From Thermococcus sp. EP1 (GTDB taxonomy: Archaea > Methanobacteriota_B > Thermococci > Thermococcales > Thermococcaceae): a DNA stretch of 64,000 nucleotides. Shown piece by piece: positions 8,182 to 16,594 of this stretch. Each line of letters opens with the position of its first letter. Position 1 is the stretch's first letter. A program made the translations under genes and the position numbers. Below the pieces are notes generated by a model that did not search any database, had not been told where the DNA came from, and worked only from the letters and a program-made list of their open reading frames with translations. The DNA is taken from NCBI RefSeq assembly GCF_001317345.1, contig NZ_JXCG01000003.1, positions 1-64,000 on the forward strand. Reading direction: 5' to 3'.

Positions 8182-8747
8182 AAGTTCCTCCAACACTTTC
8201 AGTAGTTCTAAGAAACTTATTTAAAAAACCAGCCACAAATCCTTTCCCTAAAAGCGAGCCTTTACCAACTCCGGAAGGTTTCAGGGGAAAGTTAGTGTAT
8301 CACGTGGACAAATGCATTGGATGTAAGTTGTGTATAAATGTATGTCCAGCGGGGGTATTCGAATACGTTCCAGAAATAAAGAAAGTGACACTTTGGTTGG
8401 GCAGATGTGTCTTCTGTCAGCAATGTGTGGATGTATGTCCCGTAAGTGCCCTAGAGATGAGCAATGAGTTTCTATTGGCTACCTACAATAAATATGATGA
8501 TAACTTAAGATGGCTTAAAGAGGAGGAAATCGAGGAGATGATTGCTCAACAGGGAGGAAAGACAAAGAAATATCGGATAATTCCTGAAAAATGTAAGGGT
8601 TGTACTCTGTGTGCTAGAAATTGTCCACAAAATGCCATTGAAGGGGCACCTAGGGTAGTTCACAAAATCGATCCAAATAAGTGTGTTGGATGTGGTGTGT
8701 GTGCTACAGTATGTAAGTTTGGTGCCATAGAAGAATACGAAGAGTGA
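8178..8747 (+). CDS. mbhN: Membrane-bound hydrogenase subunit N with two extra [4Fe-4S] sites
   Basis: The ferredoxin-like electron entry subunit. Residues 1-110 match ordinary MbhN, with cysteines 46, 49, 52, 56 and 77, 80, 83, 87 for two [4Fe-4S] clusters. Ordinary MbhN, as recalled for P. furiosus and as in the paralogue at 16595, ends about 139-152 residues long with no more clusters. Here a linker at about 111-130 leads into a second 2[4Fe-4S] ferredoxin domain with cysteines 139, 142, 145, 149 and 169, 172, 175, 179, for 189 residues in all. The added domain resembles the C-terminal ferredoxin domains of NuoF-like and iron hydrogenase proteins. It is in frame, with no sign of a frameshift, and may extend the electron wire to another donor. 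Confidence 0.92.
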   Translation: MKVPPTLSVVLRNLFKKPATNPFPKSEPLPTPEGFRGKLVYHVDKCIGCKLCINVCPAGVFEYVPEIKKVTLWLGRCVFCQQCVDVCPVSALEMSNEFLLATYNKYDDNLRWLKEEEIEEMIAQQGGKTKKYRIIPEKCKGCTLCARNCPQNAIEGAPRVVHKIDPNKCVGCGVCATVCKFGAIEEYEE

Positions 8748-8748
8748 T

Positions 8749-8800
8749 CTTTTTTCTATATTATTATGATTTATTTTTATATATTCTTTTAGGGTTTGTA
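8749..8800 (+). terminator. T-rich terminator of hydrogenase operon 1
   Basis: Immediately after the mbhN stop there are oligo-T runs (TTTTTT at about 8751-8756 and further T tracts to 8800). Archaeal RNA polymerase terminates at such tracts. No hairpin is needed or seen. Confidence 0.4.
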
Positions 8801-8935
8801 CATTTTTGAGGATCAAAATTATTATTTTTTGCATTATTGAACAATTTAGTCTATTCTTGCAGCTTAATGTTCTATTTTATGTAAAGCTTTATTACTTTTA
8901 TGTTTGTCAAATTTCATGTTTTTAACCTTTCGTTA

Positions 8936-9011
8936 AAGAAACGTATTTAATGGAATTTAGCTAAGCGAGTAATGGAATTAGGTTGAAATATGCTCCCAAA
9001 AGGTTTAGAAC
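8936..9011 (+). promoter_or_regulatory. Promoter of hydrogenase operon 2 with SurR-like site
   Basis: A BRE/TATA-like stretch GAAACGTATTTAATGG (8938-8953) predicts transcription from about 8977. An imperfect inverted repeat CGTT/AACG (8930-8942) overlaps the BRE. Downstream, AGGTTTAGAACCT (9001-9013) is a perfect inverted repeat that contains GTTTAGAAC (9003-9011), a GTTn3AAC SurR-like motif. Its place between promoter and gene would suit repression, whereas the site of operon 1 lies upstream. All are short motifs read by eye. Confidence 0.4.
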
Positions 9012-9030
9012 CTAAAGATGAGGTGAGAAA

Positions 9031-9534
9031 ATGTCCTTTGCAACATCTTTCCTTTGGTCGTTAATTGTATACCTTGTTTTGACTGCAGGTTCAGGCAGTG
9101 TTTTACTATGGAGTCCAGAAGAACTAGTGGCGGGCATTATAATAGCAGCCATAATAGGCTATGTTACAAGAAATATAATGGATGAAAGACTGGATTACTT
9201 CTTTAATCCAAAAAGATGGGTGCTTTTTATTGTATATGCACTAGGGCCCTTTTTCTATGCCATGGCAAAAGCGAACCTTGATGTTGCTTATAGAGTCATT
9301 ACAGGCAAGATAAGGCCAGGAATTGTCAAAATCTCTCCAGATTTGACTAGAGATGAAAGCAGAACGCTTCTAGCAAATTCAATAACTCTAACACCAGGAA
9401 CGTTTACACTTGAAATTGACGAAGAAGGTAATTTCTATGTTCACTGGATTAATGTGCCTCCTGGAAAAGAGAAACCAACTCCTGAGGAACTTTGTGGATA
9501 TTTACCAAAATGGGCAAGGAGGATTGCGGAATGA
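9031..9534 (+). CDS. mbhA: Second-cluster hydrogenase subunit A (MrpE-like)
   Basis: A 167-residue MrpE/MnhE homologue and paralogue of the gene at 492, with the same ANLDVAYRVITGKIRPGIVK core and ANSITLTPGT motif. The two copies are clearly diverged along their length, so this is an old duplication or a separate acquisition, not a recent repeat. GAGGTGAG precedes the ATG. It opens the second 14-gene operon and overlaps the next gene by four bases. Confidence 0.9.
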   Translation: MSFATSFLWSLIVYLVLTAGSGSVLLWSPEELVAGIIIAAIIGYVTRNIMDERLDYFFNPKRWVLFIVYALGPFFYAMAKANLDVAYRVITGKIRPGIVKISPDLTRDESRTLLANSITLTPGTFTLEIDEEGNFYVHWINVPPGKEKPTPEELCGYLPKWARRIAE

Positions 9535-9806
9535 CGCCTGAGAGTATATTTATGACTGCAATGATACTATTGCTTGTTTCGGCTACATTAACCATGATAA
9601 GAATGTTAATCGGTCCAACAATACCTGATAGGGCCGTAGCTCTGGATGCTTTAACAACCACAACTGCTGGCGCAATGGTTCTGTATGGCATTATTACCAA
9701 ACAGGCAGTGATGATTGATGTTGCTCTTGTTTATGCCGTGTTAAGCTATATTGCGACCCTTTACATAGCTAGATATCTAGTGAAAAAGAAGGTGGGAGTG
9801 GCATGA
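9531..9806 (+). CDS. mbhB: Second-cluster hydrogenase subunit B (MrpF-like)
   Basis: A three-helix MrpF homologue of 91 residues with RMLIGPTIPDRAVALDALTT. The ATG at 9531 overlaps the previous stop (ATGA); in-frame ATG codons at 9492 and 9510 lie inside the preceding gene and are less likely. Overlaps subunit C. Confidence 0.9.
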   Translation: MTPESIFMTAMILLLVSATLTMIRMLIGPTIPDRAVALDALTTTTAGAMVLYGIITKQAVMIDVALVYAVLSYIATLYIARYLVKKKVGVA

Positions 9807-10153
9807 TCGAGTGGCTATTATTACTCTTGCTTGCCATTGGAGTGGGTTTCAATCTGTTAGCGAGCGTGGGGATCCTTAGATTTCCCGATGTTTATACAAG
9901 GATTCACGCTTCTACAAAGTGTACCACGTTCGGTACTATTTTCATAGTACTCAGTGCGATCGTTTATTCAATCTACAACTGGAGACTTAGCCATGAGACT
10001 GCATGGATTACAATGGGAATTCATTCAGCACTTGTGGTCATATTCTTGGTCTTAACAAATCCAGTAGGAGCTCATGCGTTGGGTAGAGCTGCTAGAAAAT
10101 CAGGTATACGGCCATATGGTGCGGTAATAGATGAATTGGAGGGGAGACTATGA
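9803..10153 (+). CDS. mbhC: Second-cluster hydrogenase subunit C (MrpG-like)
   Basis: A 116-residue MrpG homologue with three helices. It has LRFPDVYTRIHASTKCTTFG and LTNPVGAHALGRAA, the two family signatures. Coupled to its neighbours by ATGA overlaps. Part of the Mrp-like membrane arm. Confidence 0.9.
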   Translation: MIEWLLLLLLAIGVGFNLLASVGILRFPDVYTRIHASTKCTTFGTIFIVLSAIVYSIYNWRLSHETAWITMGIHSALVVIFLVLTNPVGAHALGRAARKSGIRPYGAVIDELEGRL

Positions 10154-10413
10154 ATCCTGAAACATTTTTCTGGGCAATTCAAGTTCTAATAGCCATAGCT
10201 TTAATTGGAAGTTCAATAGCAGCCATTAGGTTCAAGAACTTAATCTCAGCAGTAATTGCAATGGCCGTTTTTAGCTTGGCTCTTTCTGTGGAGTTCTATA
10301 TTCTACAGGCACCAGATGTAGCAATAGCAGAGGCTGGTGTTGGAGCAGGACTCACAACGGCGATGTACCTTCTTGCTATACGAAACACCACCGATGAGGA
10401 GGTGGTAGAATGA
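10150..10413 (+). CDS. mbhD: Second-cluster hydrogenase subunit D
   Basis: An 87-residue, three-helix protein with the [17 protein letters not shown] motif of MbhD and the MrpA C-terminal region. Separate from subunit E, as in Mbh and unlike the fused MbxD. ATGA overlaps on both sides. Confidence 0.9.
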   Translation: MNPETFFWAIQVLIAIALIGSSIAAIRFKNLISAVIAMAVFSLALSVEFYILQAPDVAIAEAGVGAGLTTAMYLLAIRNTTDEEVVE

Positions 10414-10685
10414 GGAGAGCATTGGGACTTTTTGCGTTCTTAGCATTTACGCTATTCCTGTTTGCAGCGGCCATAAGTATAAGGCCTTTTGGAGAACCTC
10501 CTCATATGGAAATGGATGCATACTTTATAGATCACGCTCAAGAAGAAGCGTCAGCTAATAACGTCGTTACAAGCGTTGTGTTTGACTACAGGGGTTTCGA
10601 TACTCTTGGTGAAGCCACAGTTCTGTTTACTGCAGTTGCTGGAGTTTTAATGGCACTGAGACAGTACGGGGGGAGAGGAAAATGA
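10410..10685 (+). CDS. mbhE: Second-cluster hydrogenase subunit E
   Basis: A 91-residue protein with N- and C-terminal helices and the [20 protein letters not shown] motif shared with its operon 1 counterpart. It belongs to the antiporter module and is translationally coupled to subunits D and F. Confidence 0.88.
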   Translation: MRRALGLFAFLAFTLFLFAAAISIRPFGEPPHMEMDAYFIDHAQEEASANNVVTSVVFDYRGFDTLGEATVLFTAVAGVLMALRQYGGRGK

Positions 10686-11149
10686 CTACCACGATCATAA
10701 GGACAACTACTAGATTTCTAGCTTCATTGATACTTGTATTTGGAGCGTATATAATCCTCCATGGACATTTAACCCCAGGAGGTGGTTTTCAGGGAGGAGC
10801 AGTTTTTGCAAGTGGTTTGGCGTTGTTGATCGTGGCTAACAGCAAAGACAAAGTCCAAGAACTCTTTGAAAAAACTCCCTTAACTCAACTGGAAAGCATT
10901 GGTGCACTTGGATTTTTGGGCATCGGCCTCTTAGGATTAATGGGCTATACCTTCCTGAAAAATGCAATAGCAAACAGTGGATTTCTCTTTGGCGCCCCCA
11001 CACCAGAGGGGATAAATCCTGGATACTTGAATACTGGAGGAACCCTCTCATACCTTAACATCTTCGTTGGAACAAAAGTCTTGGCTGGTCTTACAAGCAT
11101 CATACTAATCTTCTTCTTGATTCTAAGGAGGGAGAGAGATGAATGGTAA
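10682..11149 (+). CDS. mbhF: Second-cluster hydrogenase subunit F (MrpB-like)
   Basis: A 155-residue, four-helix MrpB homologue with [19 protein letters not shown]. Start overlaps the stop of subunit E. The end overlaps the start of subunit G by about ten bases. Confidence 0.9.
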   Translation: MTTTIIRTTTRFLASLILVFGAYIILHGHLTPGGGFQGGAVFASGLALLIVANSKDKVQELFEKTPLTQLESIGALGFLGIGLLGLMGYTFLKNAIANSGFLFGAPTPEGINPGYLNTGGTLSYLNIFVGTKVLAGLTSIILIFFLILRRERDEW

Positions 11150-11504
11150 CATCTTTGTGAACTTTCCATTTATTGTAGTTGCAATCCTACTTGCGTTAGG
11201 ATTTTACACTATTGGCTTCAAGCGGAATCTCATAAAAGTAGTTATCGGAATTGAAATCTTAGAAGGCGCTGTGAACATGTTCATTGTAGCTGTAGGATAC
11301 ATCAAAGGTGGATATGTGCCAATCTACACTCAAGCACCACAGGAAGCTGTGGGAAGAATGGTTCTCCCGACTCCCCAAGCATTGACTCTTACGAGCATTG
11401 TCATAGGTGTTGCAGTAACTGCGTTGATGCTTGCCTTTGCGGTTAACATCTACAAGCACTATGGAACCCTAGATATTACAAGAGTAAGGAGGTTGAGGGG
11501 ATGA
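11139..11504 (+). CDS. mbhG: Second-cluster hydrogenase subunit G (MrpC/NuoK-like)
   Basis: A 121-residue, three-helix MrpC/NuoK homologue with KRNLIKVVIGIEILEGAVNM and PQALTLTSIVIGVAVTAL. AGGAGGGAGAG precedes the ATG. It overlaps subunit H by four bases. Confidence 0.9.
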   Translation: MNGNIFVNFPFIVVAILLALGFYTIGFKRNLIKVVIGIEILEGAVNMFIVAVGYIKGGYVPIYTQAPQEAVGRMVLPTPQALTLTSIVIGVAVTALMLAFAVNIYKHYGTLDITRVRRLRG

Positions 11505-13054
11505 TTGAGCACTTACCTGCTTTGATGGTGGCGGTTCCACTCTTTGGAGCGTTTATAGCACCGCTCTTCAAGAAGCATTACAAAGGGGTCTCGATGTGGG
11601 CCGCCTTGATCACTGGCAGTACTGTAATTCTCTCCCTCTTGCTGGCAAAGCAAGTAGTCACTAATGGAATAATGGTATATGTCTTTGGAGCAGACAAGCC
11701 ATCTATAGTATTGCCTTCTGGTTACGCAGTTCCGATAAGAATTATGTTTGAAGTAGATGCAATGGGAGCCTTCATGGCAATTTCTGCCACTTTGATGAGC
11801 TTTATTGGGGCCATATATTCATATACACATGTTGAAAAAGAGGCGGGGTTGGAAAAATACTATGCATTGCTAATGCTCTTAGAAACCGGAATTTTGGGCA
11901 TGGTGCTCACTGGAGATCTATTTAACCTGTTTGTGTTCTTAGAAATAGCAGGAATAGCAGGTTCAGCCTTAGTGGGCTTTAGAAACTACCGTGGGGAAGC
12001 AAGTGAAGCTGGAATAAAGTATCTTATCGTTAGTGCTGTAGCTTCTCTTATGGTACTATTTGCAGTGGCTATACTTTATGGTCAGTATGGAAACCTGAAT
12101 TTAGCTTACATAGCAAAAAATGTATCCTTTAACATGGTAGACATGATAGCTCTTGGGTTGTTATTTACGTCATTTGCAATGAAGTGCGGTGCAGTTCCAA
12201 TGCATTACTGGGTACCTGATGCTTATACTGAAGTGCCAGCTGGAATAAACCCACCCTTGTTGGTAGCAACATATGCAAGCCTTTACGCTCTCTTTAGGGT
12301 CAGTTTTACGCTCTTTGCGAACATAGTAATAGACCTCGCTCGGGTAGGCTGGATAATGTCCATCCTTGGAGTGCTCACAATGTTCATTGGAGTTACAATG
12401 GCTCTTGTGCAAAAAGACGTCAAGAGATTGATGAGCTATCACGCTATCTCTCAGACAGGTTACATGCTTTTGGGTGTGGGTGTTGGATTAACAGTGTTAC
12501 ATGACCCATCTAAGCTCGCAGAATTTGGAAGGGATGCAATGGCAGGAGGAGTTTTCCATATAATTAACCACATCATTTACAAGAGCTTACTTCTGATGAC
12601 GGCGGGAGCACTCTTTTATGTCACTGGAACTAGGAATCTCAACGAAATGGGAGGTCTAGCAAGAAAAATGCCAATAACAACAATAAGCTTCATGGTCGGA
12701 GCTGCCGCAATATCTGGTTTACCGCCATTTAACGGATTTGCAAGTAAGATCCTAATTTATGAGACTTCCTATAGGTTAAACCCCCTCCTTACGGTATTCG
12801 CTATGGTAACTAGTGTCCTGACACTGGCTTCATTCGTTAAGGTTTTTGCATCAGCCTTCCTTGGACCGCCATTAGAGAAATTCCAAGATAAACGAGAAGT
12901 TCCGAAGCCCATGGTTATAGCAATGCTCATTTTGGCAGTATTGTGTATACTATTCGGTCTATTCCCGAACCTAGTATTGGATAAACTTGTGTATCCAGCA
13001 GTTGATGCGTTAATTAACTTTGCACAATATCATAGCTGGGGTGGTTTAGCATGA
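11501..13054 (+). CDS. mbhH: Second-cluster hydrogenase subunit H (antiporter-like)
   Basis: A 517-residue NuoN/MrpD-family membrane subunit. Glu148 (FLEIAG, helix 5), Lys228 (AMKCGAVP, helix 7) and the helix 12 lysine (FASKIL) are conserved. The helix 8 lysine of the operon 1 copy (Lys258) is replaced by Thr257 in LLVATYASLYAL. The two H subunits may therefore differ in ion path or specificity. Only one H gene is present, so this is not a typical Mbx operon. Confidence 0.9.
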   Translation: MIEHLPALMVAVPLFGAFIAPLFKKHYKGVSMWAALITGSTVILSLLLAKQVVTNGIMVYVFGADKPSIVLPSGYAVPIRIMFEVDAMGAFMAISATLMSFIGAIYSYTHVEKEAGLEKYYALLMLLETGILGMVLTGDLFNLFVFLEIAGIAGSALVGFRNYRGEASEAGIKYLIVSAVASLMVLFAVAILYGQYGNLNLAYIAKNVSFNMVDMIALGLLFTSFAMKCGAVPMHYWVPDAYTEVPAGINPPLLVATYASLYALFRVSFTLFANIVIDLARVGWIMSILGVLTMFIGVTMALVQKDVKRLMSYHAISQTGYMLLGVGVGLTVLHDPSKLAEFGRDAMAGGVFHIINHIIYKSLLLMTAGALFYVTGTRNLNEMGGLARKMPITTISFMVGAAAISGLPPFNGFASKILIYETSYRLNPLLTVFAMVTSVLTLASFVKVFASAFLGPPLEKFQDKREVPKPMVIAMLILAVLCILFGLFPNLVLDKLVYPAVDALINFAQYHSWGGLA

Positions 13055-13392
13055 GCTTTACACTAACAACTCCATCTGGATTTTGGAATCCTTTACTCTG
13101 GCTGATATTCCTAGCACTCTTTGCAATAGTTGCTTACCTCATTTATTCCAGAGGTAACCCCTCATATAAGAAGGAAAGCGATCAGGTGAAACCTTACTTA
13201 AGTGGTAACATTGAACCAACAAAGGAAAAAGTCCAGGTAAAAGCAGGTGATATTTATTGGGGATTCATAGAGGCTCTAAAAGGGTATTACACCGTACTTC
13301 AAACTATGCATACAGGAGACATAAGGGACTATATCCTATGGTACCTGGGAGTTGGAGCTATAATAACATTCATCTTAATTGGAGGGGTGTGA
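13051..13392 (+). CDS. mbhI: Second-cluster hydrogenase subunit I
   Basis: A 113-residue protein with one helix near each terminus and a hydrophilic middle, in the MbhI position between H and J. Sequence conservation with the operon 1 copy is weaker than for other subunits, although length and layout agree. It probably bridges the antiporter and hydrogenase arms. Confidence 0.82.
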   Translation: MSFTLTTPSGFWNPLLWLIFLALFAIVAYLIYSRGNPSYKKESDQVKPYLSGNIEPTKEKVQVKAGDIYWGFIEALKGYYTVLQTMHTGDIRDYILWYLGVGAIITFILIGGV

Positions 13393-13393
13393 T

Positions 13394-13840
13394 ATGGGAA
13401 AACTAACCAATTTTAAGCGCTCTCTTTGGGTCTTTCATGCCTCAGGAGGTTCATGTAACGCATGTGATATCGAAATAATTGCAGCATTAACCCCTAGATA
13501 TGACGCAGAAAGATTTGGAATAAAACTCGTTGGGAGTCCAAGGCACGCTGACGTGCTTTTGGTAACGGGGGCAATTCCTAGAGACTTTGCTGACAAGCTA
13601 AGACGTGTCTATGAGCAAATGCCAGATCCAAAAGCAGTGATAGTGATAGGGAACTGTGGGACCAGTGGAGGAGTTTTCTATGACTCATACAATATAGTTG
13701 GTCCAATAGACGAAATAATTCCAGTAGATGTCTATGTTCCAGGGTGTCCTCCGAGGCCAGAGGCCATAATAGATGCAGTGGTGAAAGCTTGGCTTAAACT
13801 TGAGAAGCTTGAAAAACAATTGGAGGGGGAGGAAGAATGA
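13394..13840 (+). CDS. mbhJ: Second-cluster hydrogenase small subunit J
   Basis: A NuoB-like small subunit of about 148 residues. The four cysteines for the proximal [4Fe-4S] cluster are present in CNAC, GNCGTSGG and PGCPPRP. LTPRYDAERFG is identical to the operon 1 copy. The ATG at 13394 follows GGAGGGGTG; the in-frame GTG at 13379 lies inside the previous gene. Overlaps K by four bases. Confidence 0.92.
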   Translation: MGKLTNFKRSLWVFHASGGSCNACDIEIIAALTPRYDAERFGIKLVGSPRHADVLLVTGAIPRDFADKLRRVYEQMPDPKAVIVIGNCGTSGGVFYDSYNIVGPIDEIIPVDVYVPGCPPRPEAIIDAVVKAWLKLEKLEKQLEGEEE

Positions 13841-14397
13841 CATTAACTGCTGAGGAGATCTTTGATAGATTAAAAGAGGAGCTTGGAGATGCTATACTAA
13901 ACTATGAGCTCAAAGAATATAAGATGGGAGTCAAGAAGCCCAGAACCTATAAAGAAGTTTGGATGGAGATAGACAAAAGTGCCTTCAGGAGGGCAATTGA
14001 AGCAATATTCAAGATAGAGTATCCTCACTTACACTTCATAACTGGTGAGGACATTGGAGAATCTATACGAATGATTTATTCATTTGGACTTTTCCACGAG
14101 CATCCTTGGGGTGAGGTGAGCATAGTTATAAAATTTGACCTTCCAAAGAACGAGCTCGTCCTACCTACAATAACGGATCTTATGATGGGAGCTGAAACTA
14201 ACGAGAGAGAAATCAGGGAAATGCTAGGGGTTGAATTTGATGGTCTCAAGAACAAGAGACATCTTTTCTTGCCGGACGACTGGCCCGAAGGAAAGTATCC
14301 GTGGAGAAAAGACGAATATGGTGTTGATGACATGATTAAACACACTCACAAAAGCGTTAAAGAAATAAGGAAAGAACGAGGTGAGCAAAGTGGCTAA
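13837..14397 (+). CDS. mbhK: Second-cluster hydrogenase subunit K (NuoC-like)
   Basis: A 186-residue 30-kDa/NuoC-family subunit with NEREIREMLGVEFDGLKNKR and LFLPDDWPEGKYPWR. It is slightly longer than the operon 1 copy at both ends. It forms the soluble arm with L, J and N. Confidence 0.9.
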   Translation: MTLTAEEIFDRLKEELGDAILNYELKEYKMGVKKPRTYKEVWMEIDKSAFRRAIEAIFKIEYPHLHFITGEDIGESIRMIYSFGLFHEHPWGEVSIVIKFDLPKNELVLPTITDLMMGAETNEREIREMLGVEFDGLKNKRHLFLPDDWPEGKYPWRKDEYGVDDMIKHTHKSVKEIRKERGEQSG

Positions 14398-15628
14398 AAC
14401 AACTTATTATGTCCCCATTGGTCCAATTCACCCCGCTTTAAAAGAGCCAATTAGGGTTGAAGCAGAAGTTGAGGGAGAAAAGATAGTAAAAGTTGATGTA
14501 AAGAGAGGTTTTGCTCACAGGGGAATAGAGTACATGGGTATGAAGAGGAACGCAATACAAACCCTCTATTTATCAGAAAGAATATGTGGAATATGCTCAA
14601 TTTCTCACCCATATGCATTTGTCATAGGCAGTGAAAAAGCTCTTGGAATTGAAGCTCCTCCTAGAGCCCAGTACATAAGATCTATAATTGCTGAGCTTGA
14701 AAGAATACACTCCCACATCCTTTGGCTTGGAGTTATAGCCCACGAAATAGGCTTTGACTCTCTACTCTTCTGGACGTGGAAAGGAAGAGAAAAAGTTCTA
14801 GATATCTTAGAGGCTATTACAGGGAACAGAATAAATTACTCCATGTACATGATAGGTGGAGTCAGGAGAGACTTAAAGGAGAGTCATATTAGAGCCCTCA
14901 AAGATATGATAACATACTACTGGGAATTCACTGAACACATGAAAGAAGTTTTCCTTTCTGACCCGGTATATGAAGCAAGAACTAGAGGAGTGGCACAGGT
15001 TTCAAAGGATGTAGCCCTTAAATTAAATCTTGTAGGTCCAGTAGCAAGAGCCGCTGGTCTGAGGATGGATATCAGACAAGATATTCCTTACGACGCTTAT
15101 GCAGATATAGATGTGAAGGCAGTGGTGCCGCAGGACATTGTGGGTGAAGCTAGAGGAGATGCTTATGACGTTACTATGGTTAGAATTTATGAAATAGAGC
15201 AGAGTTTAGATATAATAGAGTACTGTATCGACAACCTTCCTGAAGGAAGGATACTGGCCATTCCTAACTATATTGCCCTTTTGAACAAAATCAAGAAAAC
15301 AGAAGGAGAAGGAATAGGTGCCCATGAAGCTCCAAGAGGAGAGGTTATACATTACTTTAGATACGATGGAACAAGAGATGGTCCCGCAGTGTGGAAGGTG
15401 GTAGCACCAAGTTACAACAATATCAACAGTTGGGCATATTGTCTCCTAGGTGCTGAAGTGGCGGATATTCCCGTTGTCGTAGGATACATTGATCCTTGTA
15501 TGTGCTGTAATGACAGAATAGCAGTTGTGAAAGATTCAACGGGTAAAATGCTGGATTACTCTTACATTCATAAGAGGGCCATCGAAAAAACAAGGATGCT
15601 AGAAAAAGAACTGGGGGTGAGAAGATGA
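14390..15628 (+). CDS. mbhL: Second-cluster [NiFe]-hydrogenase large subunit L
   Basis: A catalytic large subunit of about 412 residues. Both metal-ligand pairs are intact, ERICGICS near the N-terminus and DPCMCCNDR near the C-terminus, so it should bind a NiFe centre and act as a true hydrogenase. It differs widely from the first MbhL, for example RGFAHRGIEYMGMKRN in place of LGYNLRGLEWIAMRRN, and to my reading leans towards the formate- or CO-linked Mbh relatives of Thermococcus. No formate or CO dehydrogenase gene is in the window. A GTG at 14390 fits the GAGGTGA site; a GTG at 14381 is the alternative. Confidence 0.92.
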   Translation: MAKTTYYVPIGPIHPALKEPIRVEAEVEGEKIVKVDVKRGFAHRGIEYMGMKRNAIQTLYLSERICGICSISHPYAFVIGSEKALGIEAPPRAQYIRSIIAELERIHSHILWLGVIAHEIGFDSLLFWTWKGREKVLDILEAITGNRINYSMYMIGGVRRDLKESHIRALKDMITYYWEFTEHMKEVFLSDPVYEARTRGVAQVSKDVALKLNLVGPVARAAGLRMDIRQDIPYDAYADIDVKAVVPQDIVGEARGDAYDVTMVRIYEIEQSLDIIEYCIDNLPEGRILAIPNYIALLNKIKKTEGEGIGAHEAPRGEVIHYFRYDGTRDGPAVWKVVAPSYNNINSWAYCLLGAEVADIPVVVGYIDPCMCCNDRIAVVKDSTGKMLDYSYIHKRAIEKTRMLEKELGVRR

Positions 15629-16593
15629 CCCCTGAAACTATCTTTTATGCGATAGGGATGCCACTTATTGGAGTATTTCTTGGACTATTTTACAAGGGTA
15701 TTGATAGGAGAGTCTCTGCGAGAATGACATCAAGGATAGGGCCTCCAATAAGACAGCCCTTCTGGGATGTTGGAAAGTTACTTCTTAAGGAAACTGTAGT
15801 TCCAGCAAATGCCGTAAAATGGATCTTCAATGCAATGCCAGTTTTAGCTCTTGCATCCTCAATGACACTCCTCCTTTACATTCCCTTTGGCATTATTAAG
15901 GCACCTTTGGAAGGTTATGGTGATTTGGTAGTAATCCTCTACCTTTTAACGCTGCAAGCTCTTGCAATGGCAATTGGAGGATTTGCCTCAGGAAGTCCAT
16001 TCTCCTCAGTTGGTGCACAGAGAGAAATGGTCTTAATGATGAGTTACGAGATGCCATTTGCAATAGTGATAACGGGTTTTGCTCTAATCTACAAGAGCTT
16101 TTCACTAAGCACTATAGCTTCAACACCTGTATGGACTATTGTAGGTCCATTGGGAGGATTAGGAGTTTTCTTACTTTTAATAGCATTCCTTTGGGTAACT
16201 CCTGCAGAGCTTGCGAAGCTTCCATTTGATATAGCTGAAGCAGAAACAGAAATAGCCGAGGGTATGCTCGCTGAGTACAGTGGAAGAAATCTCGCTTTAT
16301 TCTATCTCTCAGACGCAGTAAGGGGCTTTGCAATGATAGCAATAGAAGTTGTTCTTTTCATACCATTTACACTCAGTTACCTATTTGGTCTAAACCTCTC
16401 AGGGCCGATGCTCTATATAGCTGAGGGCTTGTGGTTCTTATTCAAAGTACTGCTATTCTACGTATCTGCAGTGACCTTAGTTAGAACATCTTTCGCAAGA
16501 TTCAGAATTGAACAAGCTTCAAAGTTGTTCTGGGTTTACGTGAACATAATAGCCTTGCTAGGTCTACTCTTAATATGGGTGGAGGTGATGTGA
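15625..16593 (+). CDS. mbhM: Second-cluster hydrogenase subunit M (NuoH-like)
   Basis: A 322-residue NuoH homologue with about eight helices. It keeps RMTSRIGPPIRQPFWDVGKL and ETEIAEGMLAEYSGRNLAL, the conserved cytoplasmic loops. ATGA overlap with L. It anchors the hydrogenase arm. Confidence 0.92.
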   Translation: MTPETIFYAIGMPLIGVFLGLFYKGIDRRVSARMTSRIGPPIRQPFWDVGKLLLKETVVPANAVKWIFNAMPVLALASSMTLLLYIPFGIIKAPLEGYGDLVVILYLLTLQALAMAIGGFASGSPFSSVGAQREMVLMMSYEMPFAIVITGFALIYKSFSLSTIASTPVWTIVGPLGGLGVFLLLIAFLWVTPAELAKLPFDIAEAETEIAEGMLAEYSGRNLALFYLSDAVRGFAMIAIEVVLFIPFTLSYLFGLNLSGPMLYIAEGLWFLFKVLLFYVSAVTLVRTSFARFRIEQASKLFWVYVNIIALLGLLLIWVEVM

Positions 16594-16594
16594 A

